Assembly (NCBI RefSeq): GCF_002127325.2
Contig: NC_035448.2
Span: 124,760,922 to 124,824,921, forward strand
Reading direction: 5' to 3'
Length of the DNA stretch: 64,000 nucleotides
Source: Helianthus annuus
Lineage: Eukaryota > Streptophyta > Magnoliopsida > Asterales > Asteraceae
Position numbers and translations under genes: made by a program. Shown piece after piece: positions 11,655-23,362 of this stretch; within the stretch, counting starts at the first letter, position 1; every line of letters starts with the position of its first letter. The notes below the pieces were generated by a model. The model ran no database searches and was not told the DNA's origin. It worked only from the letters and a program-made list of their open reading frames with translations.

Positions 11655-12439
11655 AATCAACATGGTTTATCGGGCATGATTGGGAGCTTAGATTGTCGCC
11701 ATCGGCGGTGGTATAATTGTCCGACCGCATGGCAAGGTCAACACACACGAGGTCACTAAGACGGACCATCTGTTATTTTTCAGGCGGTTGCCTCACACGA
11801 CCTTTGGTTTGGTCGGCTTACTTTGGTGTCGCGGGGTCATGCAATGATATAAACGTTTCCGGACAATCTCCATTGGTAGAGGACTTCATTTCTGGTAGAG
11901 CTGCAAAAGCATCTTTTTATGCAAACGGAAACTACTACCCGCACGGATACTATTTGTGCGATGGAATTTATCCTAGGTATTAGATTGTCGTGAAGACGTT
12001 TGGGGACCCGTACGATGAAAAAAGAGCCACTTTAAAAAAGTACAAGAGTCTTCGCAGAAGGACATTGAGAGATGCCTTGGGGTTCTTCAACAACGGTGAC
12101 ATTATTTGAGAAATCCTTGTCGTGCATGGACCAAAGAAAAAATGAGAGATGCTATGTACGCTTGTATAATCATGCATAATATGATATTGGAGGATGAAAG
12201 AAAAAGCAACATGCCAAAACAATGTATCGAAAGCTGTTCAGGAATATCCGCAAGCAACAATGGAAGAAAGAGTGAACAATGCACATGAAATGCGGTCTGA
12301 AGCCGCACATTCCGCGTTAGCGGTTGATTTGGTCCAACACGTATGGTCAGTTCGGTATATTCCAAACGAGGGTGAAGAAGAAGTTGATGACACGGAAGAC
12401 GAAGATGACGAGTATGGTGAAAACGAAGACGACAATTAA
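11655..12439 (+). pseudogene. PIF/Harbinger transposase (DDE_Tnp_4/HARBI1-like) pseudogene
   Basis: Plus-strand frames together read as the C-terminal two thirds of a plant Harbinger transposase: GMIGSLDCRHWRWYNCPTAW (first catalytic Asp), QAVASHDLW, then AYFGVAGSCNDINV (second Asp), SPLVEDFISGRA, GYYLCDGIYPRY, later RDAMYACIIMHNMILEDER and an acidic tail ending EDDN at 12439. The reading frame shifts at least twice (near 11780 and 11985) and has stops near 11981 and 12107, so it is dead. Members of this family cut and paste DNA with TTA/TAA target duplications, matching the MITEs at 17596 and 23363. The N-terminal part is not recognisable. Confidence 0.85.
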
Positions 12440-12560
12440 GATGAGTAGTAATATTTGTGTATGTTCTATTATTTATGTAATTTTTTTTTGTTAATGAAAT
12501 ATTATTAGTTTTAATTTTAAAAGAAAAACAAAAAGAAATAATTGGTTAATAATTGGATGA

Positions 12561-12760
12561 TATTGTGAAACAACGACCTACTAGCCTAATAGCAAACAAT
12601 AAGAGAAAGAGATGTAGGGAGAAAAGACTGATATTTCATTGATAGATATGTCTAATACAAGAGATACAATGTAGTATATATAGGAGAAGAAAACTTGGAG
12701 AAGAAGTTAGTCTATTTTAGGAGTTGATAACCATAATAATATAATAATATATTTATAACA
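12561..12760 (-). repeat. 3' LTR of element F (200 bp)
   Basis: It differs from the right copy (17307-17506) at two positions seen by eye: the second base (A against G in the terminal TG) and one T/C. The changed terminal base means this end no longer carries the perfect TG...CA pair. Confidence 0.93.
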
Positions 12761-12770
12761 CTCCCCCTTG
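12761..12770 (-). promoter_or_regulatory. Polypurine tract of element F
   Basis: Minus strand CAAGGGGGAG directly abuts the 3' LTR and fixes the element orientation. Confidence 0.8.
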
Positions 12771-12804
12771 GTTATCAACTTAATACGCTTTGAGATACTG
12801 TCTC

Positions 12805-12975
12805 GTTAAAAACCTTGCTAGGAAAACCCAGTGGGACAAAACCTCAGCTAAGGGAAAAAGAGTGCGGCGCGTATTTTCTTCTCATGATACTTCTGGATCA
12901 TGTGTGTTGCCTCATTAAAAACCTTACTAAGAAAACCCAAATGGGACAAAACTTAGTGAGGGAAAAAGAGTGCAA
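12805..12975 (-). repeat. Tandem duplicate of the copia 3' untranslated phrase
   Basis: Two imperfect copies about 105 bases apart of GTTAAAAACCTTGCTAGG ... GGGACAAAACCTCAG ... GGGAAAAAGAGTGC. In element orientation this reads GGTTTTTAACGAGGC, a phrase often found just before the 3' LTR of plant copia elements. Confidence 0.7.
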
Positions 12976-14763
12976 CTTGAATAAGTCTCCCCTCATTTTA
13001 ACATGTATCCTGATGTGTGTCCATCTTCCTTGAAAGTTGTACAAAGCTTTTGCAGCCAATGATTTGTCGCTTGATCCCTTAATGTGCAATCTTTTATGTT
13101 GAGCAATGTTGTATAATCTTCTAACGAGACTTTAGGTGTCTCCTTCCAAACAATATCATATGTTCACGACTGTGTTTTGTTACATTCCTGCATCTACAAG
13201 ACTAACCAAACTTGTTTTGATGAGTTAGTAAAATATAATCAAATATTACCTGAAATATTTGTTTTAACTCATTTCAATGTCTTCTTGGTTGACAAGGGCT
13301 ATATCATGACAATAAGTTCAAATGAAATATACTATGATCATCCATAGTTAGCAAAACATATTAATGCACATATGCATGTAACAATAGTACTTCTAGAATG
13401 AGGATCACTACTTTGGTGTGAGATGATAATAGTCACTACTTATAACAAGTGACTGGATAAGCTTTAACATACATTAATGTTGAGCTTTGTCCATACTAAA
13501 ATATCCCAACATCATCTTCTAGATGTACTTGAGAGATTGATAAAATATAATTACATATATACTCAAACTGCAGTTCGAGTAATAGTTAGATCGTGCCAAG
13601 GTCTTTCAAAAATCCCCCCTCTAAAAGCTCGACAGTTTCTCTCGATGATGCCTAGACATCATCACTGTAAACTGCGATTACAGTGAACTTTTAAAAGTAG
13701 AATGTTGATAAAACATAGCTAATTTAATCAAACTTAGTTCCCTCTTTAGGCGAATATCTCGAATTGTAAAACACTCGACCCGACTATTTTAGTCCATACA
13801 TATTTTGTCAACTTCATATAGTATGTTCTTGAGGTTTTGACATCAACGCTTCTAGCATTATCAATCCATGAGGGAATTCATTCAATCTTATCCCAATATG
13901 CATGTGCTTTCACTCTTTAGAAGTTTTACTACATAAATTTGCCCATTTAACACATAGATATCTATATCATATGCAAAAATGTCATGAACATTTGCTTTTA
14001 TCTCCAAAATCCATATTGTACCATACTTATACATTGTACATTAAGATGCTATAATCACCAGGCACAAGTTTTCTATGTACAATTATTGGTGCACAAGAAT
14101 TGCATCCTTAAGATGTTTCAACTAACCTTATAAGCACTTAAATGCTTTACGATACTCATCAGGAGTTCCAATTATATTCAACGTATTCAAATATGAATTT
14201 GTATACAACGATCATATCGTTCTCGAGAACTCATTTTACATGATTTTTGATAATTAAAATCATTGAGGGACTTTCATGTAAACTTTTAGTATCAAGTGAT
14301 ACATACCATTCATAAGACGCATATCAATTCTCTCTTTATAATACCAAACTAATAAAATATTGGAAAGTCATTACATCCACCACTAGAGAATGTGTCTCAT
14401 TATAATCAATCATGGGTTTTTGCGAAAATCCTTGTGCACCATTTTTGCCTTATCTCATTTAATTTGATTTTCACATGGTTTGCATAAATGACCCATTAAT
14501 ATCCAACAAACTTTACAAATTCAGTTGTATGGACTGTTGGTCCGAAAACTTTACATTTCATTAGAGAATTTAAATCTGCCATACTTTGCATCTTTTCCAT
14601 TTTGGCTAATCATTTATGTATTTTCATTCACAGGCTGATCTTAAATCTTGATCCTCGTCATTTCATCATTTCAAGCGCTATATTATATACAATAGTATAA
14701 CGACGTCGATTTTAATTTCGATTCCATACATTTCTAGACATGATATAACTCATCGAGATCTCT

Positions 14764-15183
14764 TTATTTTTCAGGTACCTGAGGTTCTTCTTGAACCGTC
14801 ATGTCTACTGTCTCTTTAGGAGACCTTTTACTACACCTCGACTTGACCAACTTCATAACTTGCTCCAATTTTCGAGGAATTTTATTATTGGAATCAACTA
14901 GTCTACCACGCTTTAGGCGTGCAATAGACTCATTACAAAATATGTGGTTGTCCTCTTGGGACACAAATATAACTAGAGCATAAGCAGTTGATTATGTGAC
15001 TTACTTAGTCACTCTATTTAGGTTAATAAACTTTTCTGGTAATTTGTTCTTTAATATTGGTAAATGAATTATCCTTTGAACTTCGGGTTCACCGTTTATA
15101 GTCTGAGGATCAAGATGACATGATAATTCATTCCACTTTTTCACTTTCCAACTGCTGTTATCTCCCCCTAATGTTGGGAACAT
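14764..15183 (-). pseudogene. pol: Copia pol remnant of element F (linker between integrase and reverse transcriptase)
   Basis: The minus strand reads MFPTLGGDNSSWKVKKWNEL ... EPEVQRIIHLPILKNKLP, then after two stops VSQEDNHIFCNESIARLKRG and KEEPQVPEK-like sequence. The EVQRIIHLQ and RLKRGRPVGS phrases are typical of the variable linker of copia polyproteins ahead of reverse transcriptase. Further down (about 14390-14650), short phrases such as NDEMTRIKI are recognisable but interrupted by many stops. No catalytic motif of reverse transcriptase or RNase H survives in a readable frame. Confidence 0.65.
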
Positions 15184-17306
15184 TCATTCACTAAAGTGAA
15201 AAACCAATGAGCTGTAAGCAAATCTCTCATCAATGGCTTTAAGTATTTAATCATAGATAATTTTTTTACCCAACATATATTCTCAACCCTTTTAGAGATC
15301 CCAACATTGTGCTAGTGGTGAATCAATATTACATATACCGCACAACCAAAATCTTAGGAGGGATGTATTTGGTTTTTGACCAAAAACCAACTATAACGGG
15401 GGGAAGTATGATGACATATTGGCTTGATGTGAATTAATGTTGCACATGTAAAATCACATGTACCCAAATACAAATATGAGTTGTTGCTCTTATGCTAATT
15501 GGCTTTGCAATCAATTGTGAGCGTTTAGTGATCGTCTCAACAAAACAATTCTTGCATAAACATAAGCTATATGAAGTTCAATATTTTTTTCTAATAATCA
15601 TTAATAACTTGTAAATTGAATTCACCATTATTACCAAAATAAATATACCATTCTGGATTAATATGTTTGCTATCACATTAACTAAGCCCCAATCACACAA
15701 ACTTCAGGTTGTGGATTTGATAACCATTTAGACGATGCATCAATTTAAAACACTAAATAGTATTATGTTGGGATATTTATGTCCTTTAATCACTTCCAGA
15801 ATATTTAGGAATACACACCCTCCTTTATTTGGAAAATATAAAATTTCCCTTAAGAGCAAACATTACATGCTAATTATAAGCTTGAAGAATCTTCTAGTTC
15901 TTCATTATGTTTCACATTATCATTGACTCGGTGTGGTCTAACCGGTCATGCCAACTAACTAAATAATTATGATCCATAAACTTCTAGTTTATGATCGTAT
16001 GTGTAGTACTTGCTCGTATGTAATACAAAACGTATGATACGAGAGAATATATTATAACTTCAAAGTTCAAACCATCATGTTATATAATCACTCCTTAGTT
16101 TACCACTTTTGGTGGTCCATCTCATTATTAACATAACCATCTCATTATTAACATAACCATCATTACAATTATATATGATCGATCTCATCATCATAACTTT
16201 CTCAATTATCTCTATGATCACTACCTTTACTATGATCAATATGTAATCGCATTCACTTCAAGGAATGGGATAGAATACGAAAACCTTCATGTAATCTCAT
16301 TATGTAATCAGTCACATGGGTATGAAATCATTTAAACCATTCATATTTTCTTAATGATACTGCTACTTCGGTAGCATATCTTAGGTGTGACAAATGAAAA
16401 AACTTTATCCAGTTTTTCCTTATAAGAATCTTTCTCTTCATATGATATAAAGTGAGAAATAACAAAATGATCGAGTCATATAAGATTTAGCGATCCAAAA
16501 TTTTATGACCATTTCTAACTAATAATGAGATTTAGAGAGTAATACTCTAGATTTTCATATCTAAGCATATTATACTTTATCATGATAGTGATAATAAACA
16601 ACAACTTTAGTTTAATTGTTCTATTCATTATTATCTATATAAATCAATGAGAGCATATAAAAGATACTATAATCTTCAATAAATCCCATTATACATAATG
16701 CTCTATATCAAGTGCGTGAGTTTCAAAATATTGTTGTTCAAATAAATGACAAAATAAAAGCCCAATGCACTAGCAAAGAAACATAAGTAAATCAACATAT
16801 ATTTTCTCTACTAAATTATAGCAATAATTTGTCATTGCTAGGAGTAAAGTTATATGATAACTTATAGACTTATCATATATAATTATATATTGAAAATAAT
16901 AAATTAAAGCATATTTTTATATTGTAATAATTTGTACAAAACTAAAGCAACTCTTATATACATCGTATAATCTTATTTACAAAGATCACATCGCATACAT
17001 AATGTATTAATGTACCAATGACCATGTATGACAAAACAATGGTTGGCATCATCATTGTTTAACACATAATCTCACAAACAAATTAGTTATTCTTCATCAA
17101 CTAAAGCATATAGAAAACTTAATGAACCAAAAGGTGAATTGATTCTACCAAAACTATAGACAAGTAGATATAAATAAATTTAAGTATTCCTAAAATATGC
17201 AGCCTTTACTGTCGTTGACGTTGATGGCATGTTTAGAGAATTAAAGTTGATAATTCTCATCAATCCTATTCCACTTGAAAAGTAAAAGCAACTCGTGCTG
17301 ATAACG
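15184..17306. other. Interior of element F with no readable gene
   Basis: AT-rich sequence corresponding to the gag/protease/integrase side of the element in minus orientation. No open frame or motif could be supported. A 20-base phrase CATCTCATTATTAACATAAC is duplicated in tandem near 16118-16160. Close to the right LTR the minus strand reads TATCAGCACGAG (about 17293-17305), in the place of a primer-binding site. Confidence 0.5.
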
Positions 17307-17506
17307 TGTTGTGAAACAACGACCTACTAGCCTAATAGCAAACAATAAGAGAAAGAGATGTAGGGAGAAAAGACTGATATTTCATTGATAGATATGTCTA
17401 ATACAAGAGATACAATGTAGTATATATAGGAGAAGAAAACTTGGAGAAGAAGTCAGTCTATTTTAGGAGTTGATAACCATAATAATATAATAATATATTT
17501 ATAACA
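17307..17506 (-). repeat. 5' LTR of element F (200 bp)
   Basis: Begins TGTTGTGAAACAACG and ends TTATAACA on the plus strand, i.e. complete TG...CA ends. It is followed by GATAA. Confidence 0.93.
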
Positions 17507-17595
17507 GATAAGACATTATTAACCATTATACTACTACGCCTATTTTAAACAAATATCTTATAGCGATTGGACCGTCACATGACGGATCATGCTAA

Positions 17596-18199
17596 GGTAA
17601 TGCGTAGTGGGCGGTATGCCCAAGCATGGCGCCGGTAAAACGCCGGGCACACCAATACGCGGGGCGCTATGAATCGAAAATGAGGGGGTGGCGCGATGTC
17701 TATAGCGGCGTGATGTGTGGGTTTGTTTGAATTTTTTTTTTCCTTTTTTTTCTGCTTTGTTTTTGTGTTTGTGTTTGTGTTGCAGGAAGAAGAAGAAGGA
17801 AGACAAGGAAGAGGAAGAATTTTAGGGTTTTTAATTTATGGGCTTTGGGCTAGTTTGTGTTTTTTTTTTATATGGGCTTTGGACTGATTTTGTGTTTTGA
17901 GTTAATTAGTGTAAGGTTTTTTTATTTTTTTAGTCCAACTTTTTTTTTTGTGGAACCGTTTTTTTTTAGTGTAATGTTTTTTTTTAGTGTAATGTTTTTT
18001 TAATTTAATGAAATGAATTTTAATTTTATAAACTTAGAAAATAATTAAAAAAATTAGAAATTAATAATTGAGTAATGATTAGGCGGGGGCTTTATGACTA
18101 CGGTCTCAAGTTGCATAACGCCCCATAAAGCTCCTTGCTGACGTGGCATGCCACATGTCGCATAACGTCCTCAAAAGGGCCTTATGACTACGGATGGGC
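17596..18199 (+). mobile_element. Tourist-like (PIF/Harbinger) MITE, copy 1
   Basis: It is flanked by TAA on both sides (17593-17595, 18200-18202). The left end reads GGTAATGCGTAGT and the right end, reversed, GCCCATCCGTAGTC, an imperfect terminal inverted repeat. It shares GGGCGGTATGCC near one end and CTTATGACTACGGATGG at the other with the copy at 23363-23946, in opposite orientation. Subterminal inverted phrases around CATAACG/CGTTATG could form hairpins. There is no coding capacity. The left boundary lies next to a possible end of the Harbinger element split by F, so the TAA may be shared. Confidence 0.75.
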
Positions 18200-18202
18200 T
18201 AA

Positions 18203-20440
18203 GAGTGAGGAATTATCTTCGCTAACGAGTAGACATGGTCTAATTACGAAAGGGTGTCCACATTTAAGAGGGAGCAAGAAAAGCAGTGTGTCAGCAGCAT
18301 TGGCGTGCATATCATAGCAACACCAGATTGGCCTCTTCACTCTTCGTCTTAATCACTCCCCTCAATCTGTGCAAAATACAACTCACCCAACACCATATCA
18401 AATCAAAAAGATTGCTAATTGAAAGCTGTGTCTCATCTTTTATACCCCCCAATTAAGGCTTGTTTCCAGATTCAACAAAAGCAAAAGCCCAAGATTCTGA
18501 ACAACAAAAGATAGTGGCTCTTGCTCTGTCCATTTCTTTACAAAGCAATTGAATTTTAATATAAAACTGGTTCTGGTGCTCTGTTATTGGTACTCCAAAA
18601 TTTCCAATTTTGTTCATGTGGGTGCTCTGTTTTTTCACAGGAAATGCTTGAATTCAACCATATGAACTACAAAGTGTGTTAAAGTTGCTGTCTTGATGCC
18701 ATTTTGAGGTGGGTTTTATGAGTTGTGTGATCATAACTTATGGGGGTTTTGTTTCTTGATTCTTGAAGTCAAGTGGGATATATTGGTAGTTTTTTATTTG
18801 ATTATTGTTAGGATGCATATGGGTTTGATCTAGTTGGTTAATTAACTGTTTTTTGTGATCTTGATTGCTCTCAATTTATTATTATTATTATATTTAATTG
18901 GGTTTACTTGTACTAAAACAGAGTAATAGATGCTTGTTGTCTGCCGTTTCCATGGCGTATTGCAACTGATTCCAAGATGCTGTTTTCCATATGTTTTGCA
19001 GGGGTTCTTGATCTTCTTCAACGGTAATTTTATTTCTTTAAATTTGGGCTTCAAAATGGAATTTAAGTTTGAAGCTTTTTTTTTTCAAGATTTATTAAAA
19101 AAGAGACAAGAAAAAAGCAGAGGGTTTTTTTTTTTTTTTTGAGAAGTTATGTAAAAAAGGAAGATTAATATCTTTAAACTAGGTCTTGAAAATTAGAAAT
19201 TAGAGTTTGAAGCCTTTTTTTATTAAATTTGTTTTCAAGATGTATTAAAAAAGAGAAGAAAAACAGAGTGTTAGTTTATAGAGAGAAACTATAGAAAAAC
19301 AGGAATATTAATTAATTTCTTAAATTAGGGCTTGAAATTAGAATAAAAGTTAAAGGTTTTTTTTTTAATTTGTTTTCAAGATTTATTAAAAAAAAGAGAC
19401 AAGAAAAGGCAAGAATGTTAGTTTGTAGATAGAAATTATAGAAAAAACATGAAGATTGGAATTAAAGTTTGACTTTTTTTTATTAATTTGTTTTCAAGAC
19501 TTATAAAAATTAAAAAAAGAGACAAGAAAAGGCAAGAATGTTAGTTTGTAGATAGAAATTATACAAAAACATTAAGATTGGAATTAAAGTTTGACTTCTT
19601 TTTTATTAAATTTGTTTTCAAGACTTATAAAAATTAAAAAAAGAGACAAGAAAAGGCAAGAATGTTAGTTTGTAGTTGTAGATAGAAATTATACAAAAAA
19701 CAGGAAGATTGGAATTAAAGTTTGACTTTTTTTTTTTATTAAATTTGTTTTCAAGACTTATAAAAAAAGCAGACAAAAAAAAGGCAAGAATGTTAGCTTA
19801 TGCCTTTTAGAGAGAAATTATTCAAAAAACAGAAAGATTAATTTCTTAAATTAGGGCTTGAAAATTGGAAATTAAAGTTTGAAGCTTTTTTTTTTCTTTT
19901 CTTTAAATTTATCTTCAAGATTTATACACAACCATTTGTTATCTTCTCTCTCTACTGGTTTTCTAGAGAGAGAAAGAGTTAGGATTGTGTGTTACTGTTG
20001 TGTTTGTCTCCTAAGTAAGTGGGTTCGCCCGGAGTCCATGGGCTTTGCCCCTGAACCAGGACACAACCCTCATTATCCCATTCTCTCTTCTTCATCTTCA
20101 AGTCATCACCAAATTACATAACCACCCCCTCTCTCTCTCTACACTTTCTCTCTCTTCTGCTCTTCAAGATTCTCAGCAAACTCATATATATTTCCACCCT
20201 CTACCCAGATCTCATTTCTTCTTCCCCATTTCAAAAATACCCACAAAAGTTTCCCTATTTAAGAAATCTTGTAATAAAAATCCCATCTTCATCTTGTTCT
20301 TGAAGTTGGTTTTGTTTTGTATTTCTAGGGTTTGATGGTTATAAAGTTTGGGGATTATTTCAATGATAAAGTTTTGAGTTGAAAACAAGATAATTAGTTT
20401 CTGGTGTGAAGGCAAATTTGGGCTTCAGAAGGTGTGCAAT
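18203..20440 (+). promoter_or_regulatory. Upstream region and presumed 5' leader of the NPY-type gene
   Basis: No coding frame. The last 500 bases are typical of a plant 5' untranslated region: pyrimidine-rich CTCTCTCTCT near 20130-20160 and AG runs near 19965-19975. The middle holds a minisatellite (next entry). Whether a 5' untranslated intron exists cannot be decided from the sequence alone; a CAGGGG acceptor-like site is present near 19000. Confidence 0.5.
19040..19910 (+). repeat. Minisatellite of about 130-bp units upstream of the NPY-type gene
   Basis: About six to seven imperfect units. Each contains TTTGTTTTCAAGACTTAT, AAAAAGAGACAAGAAAAGGC, AGAATGTTAGTTTGTAG and GGAATTAAAGTTTGAC in the same order. 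Poly-T runs mark the unit borders, and the central units (19460-19720) are the most alike. Confidence 0.85.
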
Positions 20441-22671
20441 ATGAAGTTTATGAAACTTGGATCCAAACCTGATTCTTTTCAGACTGAGAACAATGTTTGG
20501 TGAGTTTCTGTTAATCATCTTGTTTGATTTGTCAACTATAAATGAACCCTAATTTCTAATCTTTATTCAATAAGGATGCCATTAGATGATTGTATTAACA
20601 TCGATTTCTTGCTTAAATAATCGGGTTAATTTCATGATCTGTTCATTATTAATGTCGATGTTCTTTTTTCGGTTTGATATGCAGGTATGTAGCTTCCGAG
20701 TTGGCAACCGATATGGTCATTAATATCGGAAATGCAAGGTTCTATCTTCATAAGGTAAAACCGGACCTTTCGTCCCGTTAAACTAGTTGTATCATGTATG
20801 TTGTCCCGATATGGTCATTAATAATCGATAATTATCTTTGCAGTTTCCATTGTTGTCGAAGAGTGCTCGATTACAGAAGTTGGTGGCAAGCACCAACGAA
20901 GGGGTTGGAAACGGGGACGAGATCGATATTCATGACATTCCTGGTGGTCCGGCTGCTTTCGAGATATGTGCTAAATTCTGCTATGGTATGACCGTAACGT
21001 TAAACGCGTACAATGTTGTCAACGCGCGTTGTGCAGCCGAGTATCTCGAGATGCATGAAACAATGGAGAAAGGGAATCTAATTTATAAAATCGATGTTTT
21101 TCTAAGCTCGAGCATTTTCCGAAGCTGGAAAGATTCAATCATCGTACTACAAACCACCAAATCGGTTATGATGTTGTCGGAGGAACTAAAGCTAGTCAGC
21201 CATTGTGTTGATGCTATAGCTTGTAAGGTATCGACCGATGTTTCTAAGGTTGACTGGTCTTATACTTATAACCGCAAAAAGCTTCCGGAAGAAAACAATA
21301 ACCACATGTTAAACGGAGGTATTAGGAGCATGACCGTTCCGGCAGATTGGTGGGTGGAGGATCTTGCTGAGCTGGAGCTTGACTTATACAAACGGGTTCT
21401 CGTGAGTATTAAAAACAAGGGTTTAGTACACGGTGAAGTGATCGGAGAAGCTTTAAAAGCGTTTGCTTCTAGAAGGTTGCCGGGGTTTAACAAAGGTGTG
21501 ATACCGAGTGGTGATACGATGAAAACTAAGTCGATAGTTGACGCAATCGTTAGGCTTTTGCCATCCGAGAAAGGTAGCGTGCCGTGTAGTTTCTTGCTAA
21601 AGCTTTTAAAAATGGCGATGTTGGTGGACTTGGGGGAAATCGGGGAGATGGAGTTGGTCAAACGGATTGGTCAACAGCTCGAGGAGGCTTCGGTTCAAGA
21701 TCTTTTGATTAGAGCGAAAGATGGCGAGCCAACGATTTATGATGTGAAAACGGTTCAGAAAATAGTTGAGGAGTTTATGGTTCGGGATCAAGTCCGCAAC
21801 GGTGAGTTTGAAGTGGACGGAAACGAGATTCAAGAAGTGAGGCGCTCAACCGGAGGGATATTGTCGGAAGCTTCAAAGTTAATGGTAGCTAAACTTGTTG
21901 ATTCGTACCTTGCCGAGATCGCAAAGGACCCGAACCTACCTTTATCAATGTTTACCGATCTTGCCGAGACGGTGTCTGGTTTTTCAAGACCGGCCCATGA
22001 TGGGATATATCGAGCCATAGATATGTATCTAAAGGTACAAATACAGAACCACTCGTAACTGAACGATCTTATAAAACACGATTATTACAATATTACAACT
22101 TTGTAACATGCAGGCACATCCGGGGATCAGTAAGAGCGACAGGAAGAGAATATGCAGGCTAATGGATTGTAAGAAGCTTTCGGTCGAGGCGTGCATGCAC
22201 GCGGTTCAAAACGAGAGGCTCCCGTTGCGTGTTGTGGTTCAAGTCCTCTTCTTCGAACAGGTTCGAGCCGCAGCGTCATCCGGCAGTAGCACACCGGATC
22301 TACCTAAAGCAATCAAGGACCTCAACAGTGCGTCCCACGGCAGCTCGAGATCAACCACAACTAACACCGAAGAAGAATGGGATGCGGTGGCTACGGCTGA
22401 CGAACTCCGGGCGTTGAGGGGTGAGCTCGCGTCGTTGAGGCTGGAACGCAACGGTAGTCATGCAAAGAGCCCGCTAGCCGAAAAGGGTCCGGTTCATAAA
22501 GTCAAAGGTCTATTAGCGACGAAGAGAATATTGACGAAAATATGGTCAAGCAAAGGTGGGACCGCGGAGAACAGCGAGACGGATTCATCAGGAAGTGGGT
22601 CTGGTAACCACCCTGATGATGTGAAACCGACATCGACACCGTCGAGAAGAGGGCGGCATTCGGTATCTTAA
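20441..22671 (+). CDS. NPY2-like: BTB/POZ-NPH3 family protein, NPY (NAKED PINS IN YUC)-like, 625 residues, four exons
   Basis: Exons 20441-20499, 20685-20754, 20844-22034 and 22114-22671 join in frame through GT-AG introns to give 625 residues beginning [17 protein letters not shown]. Residues about 25-110 are the BTB domain ([37 protein letters not shown]). The NPH3 domain runs from about 211 ([17 protein letters not shown]) to about 445, with the conserved [13 protein letters not shown] ending at the third intron, followed by [13 protein letters not shown] and [14 protein letters not shown]. The C-terminus is Ser/Thr-rich and ends SRRGRHSVS, as in NPY proteins. Family members act with AGC kinases at the plasma membrane in auxin transport and organogenesis; BTB proteins can serve as CUL3 adaptors. 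The start and ends match the family at full length. A segment usually close to FYPWSEDLKLV reads [11 protein letters not shown] here. The NPY2 assignment within the clade is likely but not certain. Confidence 0.93.
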
Positions 22672-23359
22672 AGGTCTGATTTTTACAATCTTTTTGTTGA
22701 TGGGATTATGGTAGCAATGATAAAGATCCTAGAAGGGTAGGTATGTGTTACTTTAAACTTAGGAGATCATAAGTTTAGTATTATTTTCTGAAAGTGGTGG
22801 ATGTTGTATGTTAGGGTCAAGTTTAGGGATATATTGGGGAAAAAGAAAGAACCCTATAAGTTGATGAAATCTAACAAAAAAATGAGGTTTAAGTCTTTGA
22901 TTGTATCAACATTTAAGTGCACTGTATGATGGTTAATATAACATATATCAGCCTTGTCATGTTTGCTATTGCTGCATTGGTTTATTCGTTTCGTACTTTA
23001 GCTACTTTATAACGTACATGCGATAAGTAACTTCGATCCACTCCACTCCAAATGTCGTGACAATGCTTGTCAAAATGGATTATCGAAAATGGGCAAATGC
23101 CGACAACCTGCGTATGTTGATTAGTATTCGTTATGTTTGCAAGTGTTTTTTGGACATGTGCGGTGTTATAAAAGTTGTAACCGAGTTTCTGACCCTGAAT
23201 TTAATCATGATTAGACCGACCAAAGGACTTGCAGCCTTAGCGGTATTAAGGTGTGAACAGCGCTAAATTCGCAACTAATGGTCTTAACGTAACATGGCTC
23301 AGGGTAACACCCTAAATTTTACAACAGATTTTTAGAAAGAACTCAACCAGTATTTCAGT
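22672..23359. other. 3' region of the NPY-type gene, no further gene seen
   Basis: AT-rich 3' untranslated and intergenic sequence. Several AATGAAAT/AATAAA-like phrases could serve polyadenylation. One short open frame at 23057-23266 has no recognisable similarity. Confidence 0.5.
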
Positions 23360-23362
23360 TTA

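Larger units (their letters stand above)
12561..17506 (-). mobile_element. Ty1/copia-type LTR element F, non-autonomous or decayed interior
   Basis: Two 200-bp direct repeats bound the element (12561-12760 and 17307-17506) and are flanked by GATGA on the left and GATAA on the right, a 5-bp target duplication with one change. A polypurine tract lies at 12761-12770 (minus strand CAAGGGGGAG), so the element is on the minus strand. The interior carries only scattered traces of copia pol (see 14764-15183) and many stops. A 200-bp LTR and a total of 4.9 kb fit a copia element. Confidence 0.88.

Noticed and set aside
16118..16160. Direct repeat considered as part of a CRISPR-like array
   Set aside because: Only one tandem duplication of about 20 bases without spacers; this is a eukaryotic transposon interior.
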